From the NCBI GenBank assembly GCA_964551475.1, contig CAZKCI010000031.1, positions 1 through 16,417 on the forward strand: 16,417 bases of DNA. Reading direction: 5' to 3'. The notes beneath the pieces are model-generated. The model had not been told where the DNA came from and ran no database searches. It was given only the letters and a program-made list of their open reading frames with translations. The stretch comes from CAZKCI01 sp964551475 (GTDB lineage: Bacteria > Auribacterota > Erginobacteria > Erginobacterales > CAZKCI01). The position numbers and the translations under genes are program-made. Shown here piece after piece: positions 1 to 7,450 of the stretch. Within the stretch, counting starts at the first letter, position 1. Each line of letters opens with the position of its first letter.

Positions 1-141
1 CCAGAAATACCTTGTCCGGATTTGTCATTGCGAGCGAGAGCGAAGCAATCTCAATTGCTTGCGCCCCAAGAGATTGCTTCGTCGCTCCGCTCCTCGCAAT
101 GACAGGATTATTGTAAAGCAGTGTTAGTGACACCACACTAG
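1..141. repeat. Partial MITE-like element, left window end
   Basis: These 141 bases are the exact reverse complement of 16277-16417; the match stops at 142/16276. The core at 23-104 is an imperfect palindrome that opens with TGTCATTGCGAG and closes with CTCGCAATGACA, so it would fold into a hairpin of roughly 80 nt. The inner boundary is CACCACACTAG. This matches the tip of the complete copy at 11298-11450, and the outer tip (about 14 bases) is missing because the window stops first. Ends of the form GTGTGG...CCACAC beside TA within CTAG fit a non-autonomous IS630/Tc1-mariner-type element; that family assignment is inferred from known IS630 target preference. No transposase is encoded here. 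Confidence 0.85.
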
Positions 142-144
142 AAA

Positions 145-189
145 GAATCGGACGGATCGGCCGGATTCGACCGATCGGACCCGATCATC
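145..189. repeat. Degenerate 9-bp tandem repeat beside the MITE
   Basis: Five consecutive 9-mers share a pattern: GAATCGGAC, GGATCGGCC, GGATTCGAC, CGATCGGAC and CCGATCATC. They begin four bases after the MITE boundary and end just before the ATG at 197. GGATCGG and CCGATCG also form a short inverted pair. A similar 9-nt pattern (GCGATCGAC, CCGATCGAG) recurs at about 764-781 inside the 3' end of the following gene. No Shine-Dalgarno sequence is visible in this stretch. Confidence 0.5.
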
Positions 190-196
190 CCCGACC

Positions 197-838
197 ATGC
201 GCACGAAAAACAGCCATTCCTCGCAGTTGGTGCGGCCCGCCTCTCCCGTCCTCAAGGTGATGAGCGAGTTTCTCCAGCTCAAGAACCTTTACCGCCAGGG
301 CTGGCTGAAGCGCCAGGTTCCCGAGAGCGCCTGCGAATCGGTGGCCGACCACACTCTGTCGGTGGCCCTCCTCTGCCTCTTCCTGGCCGACAACTATTTT
401 CCCGCGGCCGACCGCGAGAAGATCGTCCGGATGGCGCTCATCCATGAAGCGGGCGAGGTCTACGCCGGGGACATCACGCCCGTGGACGGGGTCTCTCTCG
501 AGGATAAGCACAACCTCGAAAAGGATTCCGCCCGGCGGGTCTTCCGGGAGCTCCCGCAGGCCGCGGATTATCTCGGCCTCTGGCAGGAGTTTGAGGAAAA
601 CGCCACGGCGGAAGCGCGGATCGTCAAGCAGGCGGACCGCCTGGAGATGCTTCTGCAGGCGGTGCTCTACGAGAAGCTCGGCTATCACGACTTTGAGGAG
701 TTTTTCCGCAACACCGAGCCCCTGATGAAGGATCCGGATTTCCAGCGTCTATTCCAGGATGTGCGATCGACCCGATCGAGCCAACCCGGCCGAGACAAAC
801 CACAGCCGCCCAGGCGCCCAGACACCCGGAAATCATGA
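197..838 (+). CDS. HD-domain phosphohydrolase (HDDC2/YfbR-like 5'-nucleotidase family)
   Basis: The protein has 213 residues and its conserved part spans about residues 22-190. Family members are cytoplasmic metal-dependent enzymes that remove phosphate from deoxynucleoside 5'-monophosphates; the exact substrate here is unknown. The first metal-ligand His is H52 (in VADHTLS), the diad is at residues 83-84, and the last Asp is D147 (in KQADRLEM). The GDITP motif after the diad is also typical of the family. The diad reads His-Glu (HEAGE) instead of His-Asp. Homologues begin near residue 22, so the ATG at 260 is a possible true start. The ATG at 197 has no ribosome-binding site, and AAGG sits only 2 nt before 260. 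The last 25 or so residues are Arg/Pro-rich, look unconserved, and run through a word repeat. The stop overlaps the next start as ATGA. Confidence 0.85.
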   Translation: MRTKNSHSSQLVRPASPVLKVMSEFLQLKNLYRQGWLKRQVPESACESVADHTLSVALLCLFLADNYFPAADREKIVRMALIHEAGEVYAGDITPVDGVSLEDKHNLEKDSARRVFRELPQAADYLGLWQEFEENATAEARIVKQADRLEMLLQAVLYEKLGYHDFEEFFRNTEPLMKDPDFQRLFQDVRSTRSSQPGRDKPQPPRRPDTRKS

Positions 839-1302
839 AGAACTTAGCGATCGTGGGCACGCTGCTATTTCTCGCCGGATGCGCTACCTCCTCCGAGACG
901 AAAAGCGAACCCCCCGCCCCTCTCCCCTCCCCCGTTTTCGAACTTCGCCTGGCCGGGACGGAGGCGAAGGGGAAATCGATTCCGACGACCGTCCGCTCCA
1001 CCGGAGAGACGGTCTATCTCGCGCCGGAGGCTTCCCTGACCGTCGACGATCTCGCCTCCGCGGAGGCGGTGCCAGGGAGGCAGACGCTCGCCCTCAAGCT
1101 CACCTTCACCCGTTCGGGGATGCGTCGCTTCGCCGAACTCACGGAGCAGCATCAGGGGGAAGCCCTGGCTGTGATCATCGGCGGCGAGACGATCACCGCC
1201 TCGGTCATCCGGGCGGCGATCAAGAGCGGCGTGCTGGTGCTGGAAGGGTATTACACGGAAGAGGAAGTCAGAAACATCGCCGCCGCCCTCTCCCGCCGCT
1301 GA
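835..1302 (+). CDS. Lipoprotein with a stand-alone SecD P1-head-like domain
   Basis: The protein has 155 residues. The N-terminus is a lipoprotein signal: Lys-3-type basic start, a hydrophobic run, then lipobox LAGC with the lipidated Cys at residue 16. Ala at +2 would favour the outer membrane under the E. coli sorting rule. After a Pro/Ser-rich linker (about 20-32), residues 33-152 resemble the periplasmic P1-head subdomain of SecD. Supporting segments are the FELRLA strand, SLTVDDLASAE, LKLTFTRSGMRRFAELTE, LAVIIGGETITASVI and the final YYTEEEVRNIAAAL helix. In SecD this region helps pull preproteins across the membrane, but here there are no membrane segments, so the role is unknown. The start overlaps the upstream stop by 4 nt, suggesting coupled translation with the HD-domain gene. 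Confidence 0.8.
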   Translation: MKNLAIVGTLLFLAGCATSSETKSEPPAPLPSPVFELRLAGTEAKGKSIPTTVRSTGETVYLAPEASLTVDDLASAEAVPGRQTLALKLTFTRSGMRRFAELTEQHQGEALAVIIGGETITASVIRAAIKSGVLVLEGYYTEEEVRNIAAALSRR

Positions 1303-1326
1303 CCAACCGACTCGGCTTTAATCTTT

Positions 1327-1460
1327 CCACGAATTTTCACGCTTGCGCGCCAAAGCGCTTCAGCGCGCAGGCACGAATTGGCAAGAACCCTCACCCCACC
1401 CCCTTAAGATAATCCTCCGCCGGGCTGTTCCCATTCGTGATAATTCGTGTCAATTCGTGG
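1327..1460. repeat. Intergenic inverted repeat of CACGAATT words
   Basis: This fills the gap between two convergent genes (stops at 1302 and 1487). CCACGAATTTTCACG at 1327-1341 pairs with CGTGTCAATTCGTGG at 1446-1460. Further copies of the word lie at about 1372-1379 and 1433-1450. A separate GCGCGC...GCGCGC hairpin lies at 1345-1368. There is no clear T-run, so a role as a terminator for either gene is only possible, not shown. Confidence 0.55.
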
Positions 1461-1486
1461 ACATCAGTCGCCGGGCCGATTCCGGG

Positions 1487-2821
1487 TCAGCGCCGGGAGC
1501 GGGCTTTCAGCTCGAAGCGCAGCGGCGTCCCCTCGAAGCCGAAGGCCTCGCGGAGGCGGTTGGAGAGATAGTGTTCGTAGGCGGGGGGCATCAGGGAGGG
1601 GTCGTTCACGAAGAGGCGGAAAAGCGGCGGCCCGGAGTGGACCTGGACGGCGTAGAAGATCTTGAGCTGTTTCCCCCGCATCCGGCGCGGGGCCGTCCCT
1701 TCCCGGGCCTGCTGGACGACACGGTTCAGGATGCCGGTCGGGACTTCCCTCCTCCTCTCCGTGGCCGCGTAGTCGCAGGCTTCCATCGCCGAGTCGAGCG
1801 ACTGCTTCTTCAGGGCGGAAAAAAAGACCACCGGGAGGAAGCCGGCGAAGGGGAGACTGTCCCGGACCGTTTGCAGATACCCCCTCTGATTGATCCCCCG
1901 GGCCAGGTCCCACTTGTTCACCCCGATGACGCAGGCCTTGCCCTTCTCCAGCGCCATCTCAATGAAATGGGTGTCGACACGGGTCGGGGGCTGAGAAACT
2001 TCCAGCAGGAGGAGGACGACGTCCGTCCGATCGATCGAGCGGACCGTCCGGGACATGCTGAAACGGCTCAGGGCTGACTGGGAGTGGGACTTCTTCAGAA
2101 GACCGGCGGTGTCGACGAGGATGTAGTCCTTCCCGCGCCAGGGGAAGGGCGTGTCCACGGCGTCGCGCGTGGTCCCCGGCGTCGAATCCACCACCACCCT
2201 TTCCTCTCCGAGAAGAGCGTTGACCAGGGTGGACTTTCCGACATTGGGCCGCCCGACGATGGCGATATTCGTCCCCTCCGTTTGCGGAGGGAGGCGGTAG
2301 TCGGGCAGGCGCTCGAGGATGAGGTCAAGGAGTTCTCCGATCGCCAGGCCGTGCAGCGCGGAAACGGGGGCGGGGGCGTCGAAACCCAGGCTCGCGAACT
2401 CGCCCTGGTTGTCCTCCCCCTGTTTCGAGTCCATCTTGTTCATGGCCACGATCACGGGCTTGCCGGTCTCCCGGATGACTTGGGCCACCTCGCGGTCCAG
2501 GTGGGTGAGGCCGTCCTTGAGATCGACCACCAGGAGGCAGAGCGCCGACTCCCGCACCGCGGCCATGACCTGCTCCCCGACCGCCGCGGCGAGCCCTTCG
2601 GAATGCCCGGGGACGAGGCCGCCGGTGTCCACCACCTGGAAATAGCGCCCGTCCCAGGACACCTCGCCGTAGATCCGGTCCCGCGTGGTCCCCGCCTCGT
2701 CGTGGACCACGGCCACCCGCCGCCCGAGGAGGCGGTTGAAGAGAGTGGATTTCCCGACGTTCGGCCGCCCGACGATGGCGACCAGGGGAGGAGAGCTCTT
2801 GATAGCATCCTGATTATTCAT
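1487..2821 (-). CDS. der: Ribosome assembly GTPase Der (EngA)
   Basis: The protein has 444 residues, normal for Der, a GTPase with two G domains needed for late 50S subunit maturation. G domain 1 has the P-loop GRPNVGKST at 18-26, DTGG at 65-68 and NKMD at 128-131. G domain 2 has GRPNVGKST at 190-198, DTAG at 237-240 and NKWD at 302-305. A C-terminal KH-like domain follows (about 350-440). In G domain 2 the stretch before NKWD (residues 274-290) departs from the usual form: it reads EVSQPPTRVDTHF, where most homologues have an Asp followed by a Gly-rich turn. The start is supported by AAGAGG 7 nt upstream of the ATG. The gene diverges from glnS and converges on the lipoprotein gene. Confidence 0.96.
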   Translation of the reverse strand: MNNQDAIKSSPPLVAIVGRPNVGKSTLFNRLLGRRVAVVHDEAGTTRDRIYGEVSWDGRYFQVVDTGGLVPGHSEGLAAAVGEQVMAAVRESALCLLVVDLKDGLTHLDREVAQVIRETGKPVIVAMNKMDSKQGEDNQGEFASLGFDAPAPVSALHGLAIGELLDLILERLPDYRLPPQTEGTNIAIVGRPNVGKSTLVNALLGEERVVVDSTPGTTRDAVDTPFPWRGKDYILVDTAGLLKKSHSQSALSRFSMSRTVRSIDRTDVVLLLLEVSQPPTRVDTHFIEMALEKGKACVIGVNKWDLARGINQRGYLQTVRDSLPFAGFLPVVFFSALKKQSLDSAMEACDYAATERRREVPTGILNRVVQQAREGTAPRRMRGKQLKIFYAVQVHSGPPLFRLFVNDPSLMPPAYEHYLSNRLREAFGFEGTPLRFELKARSRR

Positions 2822-2862
2822 GCGATTGCCTCTTGGGTTATTCTATCAGAAACAGCCCGGGA

Positions 2863-2891
2863 TTGATCCGGAAAAGCGGGGCTGATATAAT
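2863..2891 (+). promoter_or_regulatory. Sigma70-type promoter of glnS
   Basis: A -35 box TTGATC (2863-2868) and a perfect -10 box TATAAT (2886-2891) are separated by exactly 17 nt. Transcription would begin near 2898, giving a leader of about 90 nt before the ATG at 2988. The site lies in the divergent gap between der and glnS. Confidence 0.7.
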
Positions 2892-2901
2892 AAGCCGGCA
2901 T

Positions 2902-2952
2902 GGGGCATGAGGCTCGGGGGTGGGGGGATGATCTCCTCGCGCCTCATTCCCC
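2902..2952 (+). repeat. Stem-loop in the glnS leader
   Basis: GGGGCATGAGGC at 2902-2913 is complementary, with one wobble, to GCCTCATTCCCC at 2941-2952. A G-rich loop separates the arms. The hairpin would form at the very 5' end of the predicted glnS transcript and ends 35 nt before the start codon. It argues against the upstream in-frame ATG at 2907, which lies inside the stem. No T-box or other known leader is recognisable. Confidence 0.55.
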
Positions 2953-2987
2953 CTGCCTCTTATCATTGGGATCTGGGGGATCTGGAC

Positions 2988-4679
2988 ATGGACAACCTCT
3001 CGACGCCGAAACCGACTGATTTCATCCGGGAGATCGTCGCCGCGGACGTCACGGCCGGGAAAAACGGGGGGAAGGTCGTCACCCGCTTCCCGCCGGAGCC
3101 GAACGGCTACCTTCATATCGGCCACGCCAAATCGATCTGCCTCAACTTCGGCATCGCCGCCGAATTCAAAGGCCGTTGCCACCTCCGCTTCGACGACACC
3201 AATCCGACGAAGGAAGAAGTCGAGTATATCGACTCGATCGTCGCCGACATCCGCTGGCTCGGCTTCGACTGGGGGGCGCACCTCCACTACGCCTCCGACT
3301 ACTTCGCTCAGCTCGCCGAGTACGCCGAGACACTGATCCGGGAGGGCCGGGCCTATGTCGACAGCCTCTCCCCCGACGAGATCCGCCTCCACCGGGGAAC
3401 TCTCACCGCTCCGGGGCGGGAGAGCCCTTACCGCTCCCGCCCGGTCGCCGAGAACCTGGATCTCTTCCGGCGGATGAGGGCGGGGGAGTTCGACGAGGGG
3501 TCGCATGTCCTCCGGGCGAAGATCGACATGGCCTCGCCCAACCTGAACCTGCGCGACCCGGTCATCTACCGCATACTCCAGGCCTCCCACCACCGGACCG
3601 GCGACCAGTGGCGCGTGTATCCGATGTATGACTTCGCCCACCCGATCTCCGACGCTCTGGAGGAGATCACCCACTCCATCTGCACGCTCGAGTTCGAGGA
3701 CCACCGTCCGCTTTACGACTGGTTCCTGGAGCATCTCCCCGTCCCCGCCCGCCCCCGCCAGATCGAGTTCGCCCGTCTCAACATCACCTACACCGTCCTC
3801 TCCAAGCGGCGCCTCCTCGCCCTGGTCGAAGGCGGGAAGGTGTCGGGTTGGGACGATCCCCGGATGCCCACCCTTTCCGGAATGCGCCGGCGCGGCTACA
3901 CGCCGGAAGCGATCCGCGACTTCGCCGACCGGATCGGCGTGGCCAAGAGGGACAGCACCGTGGACATGGCCCTCCTCGAACACTGCCTGCGCGAAGACTT
4001 GAACCGGCGGGCGGAGCGGAGGATGGCGGTGCTTAAACCCCTCCAGGTGACGATCGTCAACTACCCGCCGGCGCAAACGGAGGAGCTAGCCGCGGTGAAC
4101 AACCCCGAGGACGAGAAGATGGGGACGCGGAAGATCCCCTTCGGCCGGGAGATCTTCATCGAGAAGGACGACTTTCGCGAAGATCCCCCGAAGAAGTTCT
4201 TCCGCCTCTCCCCCGGGAAGGAAGTGCGCCTGCGCTACGGCTACTTCATCACCTGCGTTTCGGCCGTCAAGGATCCCGCCACCGGCGAGGTGATCGAGCT
4301 CCGCTGCACCTACGACCCCCAGACCCGCGGCGGCTACTCCCCCGATGGAAGGACGGTCAAGGGGACGATCCACTGGGTCTCCGCCGCCCAGGCCGTGACC
4401 GCCGAGATCCGTCTCTACGACAAGCTCTTCACCGTCCCCGATCCCAACGACGTTCCGGAGGGGGGGGATTTCCAGGACTTTTTGAACCCGGCCTCGCTCG
4501 AGGTATTGAAGGATTGCCGCCTGGAGCCGGATCTCCGGGGAGCGAAGCCGGGGAGCCGCTACCAGTTCGAGCGGCAGGGATATTTCTGCGCCGACCCGGA
4601 TTCGACGAACGAGAAGCCGGTCTTCAACCGGGCGGTGACACTGCGGGACAGCTGGGCAAAAATCGAGAAGCGGCAGTAA
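2988..4679 (+). CDS. glnS: Glutaminyl-tRNA synthetase (GlnRS)
   Basis: A class I aminoacyl-tRNA synthetase that charges tRNA-Gln directly with glutamine in the cytoplasm. From this start it has 563 residues, close to the 554 of E. coli. The ATP-binding signature is PPEPNGYLHIGH (HIGH at 43-46), and the KMSKS-equivalent loop is VLSKR at 270-274. The C-terminal half carries the two anticodon-binding beta-barrels (about 340-550). The ATG at 2988 is preferred over the in-frame ATG at 2907 because GGGGGA lies 8 nt upstream, the N-terminal residues MDNLSTPKPTDF match the family, and 2907 falls within a hairpin stem. The gene ends 6 nt before the convergent alaS stop. Direct GlnRS is patchy outside Gammaproteobacteria and has often moved horizontally. 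Confidence 0.95.
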   Translation: MDNLSTPKPTDFIREIVAADVTAGKNGGKVVTRFPPEPNGYLHIGHAKSICLNFGIAAEFKGRCHLRFDDTNPTKEEVEYIDSIVADIRWLGFDWGAHLHYASDYFAQLAEYAETLIREGRAYVDSLSPDEIRLHRGTLTAPGRESPYRSRPVAENLDLFRRMRAGEFDEGSHVLRAKIDMASPNLNLRDPVIYRILQASHHRTGDQWRVYPMYDFAHPISDALEEITHSICTLEFEDHRPLYDWFLEHLPVPARPRQIEFARLNITYTVLSKRRLLALVEGGKVSGWDDPRMPTLSGMRRRGYTPEAIRDFADRIGVAKRDSTVDMALLEHCLREDLNRRAERRMAVLKPLQVTIVNYPPAQTEELAAVNNPEDEKMGTRKIPFGREIFIEKDDFREDPPKKFFRLSPGKEVRLRYGYFITCVSAVKDPATGEVIELRCTYDPQTRGGYSPDGRTVKGTIHWVSAAQAVTAEIRLYDKLFTVPDPNDVPEGGDFQDFLNPASLEVLKDCRLEPDLRGAKPGSRYQFERQGYFCADPDSTNEKPVFNRAVTLRDSWAKIEKRQ

Positions 4680-4692
4680 TCGCCGCTATTTT
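4670..4692. terminator. Possible terminator between convergent glnS and alaS
   Basis: GCGGC (4670-4674) and GCCGC (4682-4686) form a 5-bp GC stem around a 7-nt loop, followed on the plus strand by TATTTTCCTT. The hairpin contains the glnS stop and touches the alaS stop. On the minus strand a short T-run follows after about 7 nt. The stem is short, so this is a candidate only. Confidence 0.35.
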
Positions 4693-7325
4693 CCTTGTTT
4701 CACCACGATCGCTTCCACCGCCTTCAGCGCTTCTTTGAGCCGCCCAGCGTCCTTGGCGCCGGCTTGCGCCATGTCCGGGCGGCCCCCTCCCGATCCACCG
4801 GCCAGGGCGGCGACTTCCTTGACGATCTTTCCGGCATGGTAGCCGGACTTGACCAGGTCGGCCGTGACCACGGCCACCAGGTGCGCGCCCGCGCTTCCCG
4901 CTGACCCCAGGACCGCGATCCCCGATCCCAGCTTTCCCTTGAGCGAGTCGGCGGTGGAGCGAAGGATGTCGATCTCGACCGCCCCCAAATCGGCGGCGAT
5001 GATCTTGATCCCGCCCACGGCCTTGGCCTCGGCGACCAGGCGATCGAGGTTCCCCGCCGCCTGCTTCCGGAGCAGGTTCGTCCGCTCGTTCTCGAGCGCC
5101 CGGGCCCTTTCCTCGATTTTGTCCAGACGTTCCATGATCTGCCCGGGGGAGGCCTTCAGCCGTTCCTTGATCGCCTCGATGAGGTCGCGGTCGGCCAGCG
5201 CCTGGCGGGCCGCCATTTCCCCGCAGAACGCCTCGATCCTGCGCAGGCCGGAGCCGATGGAGTGCTCCTTCGCGATCAGGAAGAGGCCGATCTCGCCGGT
5301 CCTTTTCACGTGCGTCCCGCCGCAGAGCTCGCGGCTGTAGTGGCCGACGTCGATCATCCGCACGGTGGCCCCGTATTTTTCGCCGAAGAAGGCGAGCGCC
5401 CCCTGGGCCTTGGCCTCCTCCAGGGGCAGGGAAAAGATCGTCACCGCGTCGTCGGCGACGGTGAGCGCGTTCACCCGCGACTCGATCTCGCGCCGCGCCT
5501 CCGGCGTGATCGCCTCGAAGTGGGTGAAGTCGAAGTGAAAGTAATCGGGTCCCACGAACGAGCCGGCCTGGCAGACGTGCTCGCCGATCGTGGAGCGCAG
5601 GGCGTGCTGGAGAAGGTGGGTGGCGGTGTGATGGCGCTGGATCTGGCGCCGGCGGTCGGCGTCGACAAAAGCCTCCGCCTCCTCCCCTTCCCCGATCTCC
5701 CCCTGGGCCACTTTCCCCTTGTGAATGATCAGTCCCGCGAGCGGAGACAGGGTGTCCGCGACCTCAAAGCTCCCCCGGGGGGAGATGATCGTCCCGGTGT
5801 CCCCAACCTGTCCGCCGGACTCGGCATAGAAGGGCGTCCGGTCGAGGACCAGGTCCGCGGTTTCGCCGGCGCTGGCCGCCGGCACCCGCTTCCCGTCCCG
5901 GACCAGTCCGACGATCCGGCCCCGGGCCGCCAGTTTCTCGTATCCGAGGAATTCCACCCGTCGCAGATCACGGGAGAGGTCATGGTAGATCGGCAGGACC
6001 TCCTTCTCCGCCATCCCCTTCCAGGCCAGCCGGCAGCGGCTCTTTTGATCTTCCAGGTTCTTTCGAAACCCGTCCCAATCGATGGAGAATCCCTTCTCCC
6101 GGGCGACCTCCTCGGTGAGCTCCGCCGGGAAGCCGTAGGTGTCGGAGAGCTTGAAGACCGCTTCGCCGGGGACGAGCGCCCGCCCCTTCGCCTTCAGATC
6201 GTCCGCCAGCTCGTCGAGCAGCAGGAGCCCCTGGGTGAGCGTCCCGCCGAAGCGCTCCTCTTCGGCCGCGATCACCCGGGCGACATGGAGGCGGCTCTCC
6301 AGAAGCTCGGGATAAGGCTCCTTCATCACCTCCACCACCGGCGCGACCAGGCGGTGGAGGAACGGCCCCTCCAGGCCGAGGCGGCGGCCGAAGCGGACGG
6401 CCCGCCGCAGGAGACGGCGGACCACGTATCCCCTCCCCTCGTTGGCGGGGAGGACGTTTTCCGAGATGGCGAAGGTGAGCGCCCGGATGTGGTCGGCGAT
6501 CACATGGTAGGGGGTGATCGTGTCTTCGCCGTAGGGGACTCGGGCGAGAGTCCCCAGGGCCGCGATGATCGGGAGGAAGAGGTCGGTCTGGTAGTTGCTC
6601 TTCACCCCCTGGGCGAGCAGGGCGAGGCGCTCCAGGCCCATCCCGGTGTCGATCCCCCGGCGGGGCAGCGGTTTTCGCTCCCCGGTCGTCTCCTGGTAGA
6701 ATTGGGGGAAGACCAGGTTCCAGAACTCGAAGTAGCGCTCGCAGTCGCAGCCGGGACGGCATTCGGGACGGGAACAGCCTTCCTCCGCGCCCAGGTCGTA
6801 GTAGATCTCGGAGCAGGGCCCGCAGGCGCCCGAGGATCCGGCCGGCCCCCAGAAGTTGTCCTTATCCCCCAGGCGCACGATCCTCTCTTCCCGGATCCCG
6901 GTCCGCTTCCGCCAGAGGTCCCGGGCTTCGTCGTCGTTGAGATAAACGGAAACCCAGAGGCGGGCTTTGTCCAGACGCATCACAGAGGTGACGAACTCCC
7001 AGGCCCAGTCGATCGCCTCCTGCTTGAAGTAGTCGCCGAAGGAGAAGTTCCCCAGCATCTCGAAAAAGCTGTGGTGGCGCATCGTCCGGCCGACGTTCTC
7101 CAGGTCGCTCTGCTTCCCGCCCACCCGCAGGCATTTCTGCACGCTGGCGGCGCGGGCGAAGGCGAGGGGCGCGTCGTTCCAATACGGCTTGAAAGGGACC
7201 ATCCCGGCCGAGGTGAAGAGGAGGGTGGGATCCGAAGACGGAACCAGCCCGTCGCTGGGGCGGACCGTGTGCCCGCGGGCGGCGAAGAAGTCGAGAAAGG
7301 CTTTCCTGATCTCCTGGGAATTCAT
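4686..7325 (-). CDS. alaS: Alanyl-tRNA synthetase (AlaRS)
   Basis: The protein has 879 residues, full length for this class II enzyme, which charges tRNA-Ala and clears mischarged Ser and Gly. The catalytic core occupies roughly residues 1-450 and opens with the usual helix and FTSAGMVPFKPYW. The editing site shows the zinc-binding HxxxH at H566-H570 and CGGTH at C668-H672. A coiled coil (about 715-760) leads to the C-terminal C-Ala/DHHA1 domain, which ends with GGSGGGRPDMAQAG. Its position downstream of recA and recX is a common bacterial arrangement. The start codon follows an inverted repeat by about 5-10 nt, and only a weak AGAG is available as a ribosome-binding site. Confidence 0.97.
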   Translation of the reverse strand: MNSQEIRKAFLDFFAARGHTVRPSDGLVPSSDPTLLFTSAGMVPFKPYWNDAPLAFARAASVQKCLRVGGKQSDLENVGRTMRHHSFFEMLGNFSFGDYFKQEAIDWAWEFVTSVMRLDKARLWVSVYLNDDEARDLWRKRTGIREERIVRLGDKDNFWGPAGSSGACGPCSEIYYDLGAEEGCSRPECRPGCDCERYFEFWNLVFPQFYQETTGERKPLPRRGIDTGMGLERLALLAQGVKSNYQTDLFLPIIAALGTLARVPYGEDTITPYHVIADHIRALTFAISENVLPANEGRGYVVRRLLRRAVRFGRRLGLEGPFLHRLVAPVVEVMKEPYPELLESRLHVARVIAAEEERFGGTLTQGLLLLDELADDLKAKGRALVPGEAVFKLSDTYGFPAELTEEVAREKGFSIDWDGFRKNLEDQKSRCRLAWKGMAEKEVLPIYHDLSRDLRRVEFLGYEKLAARGRIVGLVRDGKRVPAASAGETADLVLDRTPFYAESGGQVGDTGTIISPRGSFEVADTLSPLAGLIIHKGKVAQGEIGEGEEAEAFVDADRRRQIQRHHTATHLLQHALRSTIGEHVCQAGSFVGPDYFHFDFTHFEAITPEARREIESRVNALTVADDAVTIFSLPLEEAKAQGALAFFGEKYGATVRMIDVGHYSRELCGGTHVKRTGEIGLFLIAKEHSIGSGLRRIEAFCGEMAARQALADRDLIEAIKERLKASPGQIMERLDKIEERARALENERTNLLRKQAAGNLDRLVAEAKAVGGIKIIAADLGAVEIDILRSTADSLKGKLGSGIAVLGSAGSAGAHLVAVVTADLVKSGYHAGKIVKEVAALAGGSGGGRPDMAQAGAKDAGRLKEALKAVEAIVVKQGK

Positions 7326-7330
7326 AACTC

Positions 7331-7443
7331 TGGTCGATTGGTTAGGGATAGGAAGTGGGTTTGGTAAATGGGTTAGGCCGCTGGTTCGGTTACACCTGAC
7401 CCTAACCCATTGACCAGACTCACTTCTTAACCCTCACCCATTT
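7331..7443. repeat. Long imperfect stem-loop, family A copy 1 (recX-alaS gap)
   Basis: The left arm (7337-7377) and right arm (7401-7443) are inverted copies of each other over about 41 bases, with around three quarters matching. Shared words are GGTTAGGG, GGAAGTGGGT and AATGGGTTAGG. The loop is about 23 nt. The structure fills the whole gap between the recX stop (7451) and the alaS start (7325). A diverged relative lies at 9331-9454. It could act as an mRNA processing or attenuation element between recX and alaS, or be a non-autonomous repeat; the sequence does not decide. Confidence 0.65.
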
Positions 7444-7450
7444 ACTTTGG

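Noticed and set aside
5262..7367. Long plus-strand open frame opposite alaS (also similar long frames opposite degP, recA, der and priA)
   Set aside because: These are GC-rich antisense shadows rich in Gly, Arg, Asp and Pro with no recognisable domain, lying exactly opposite well-supported genes.
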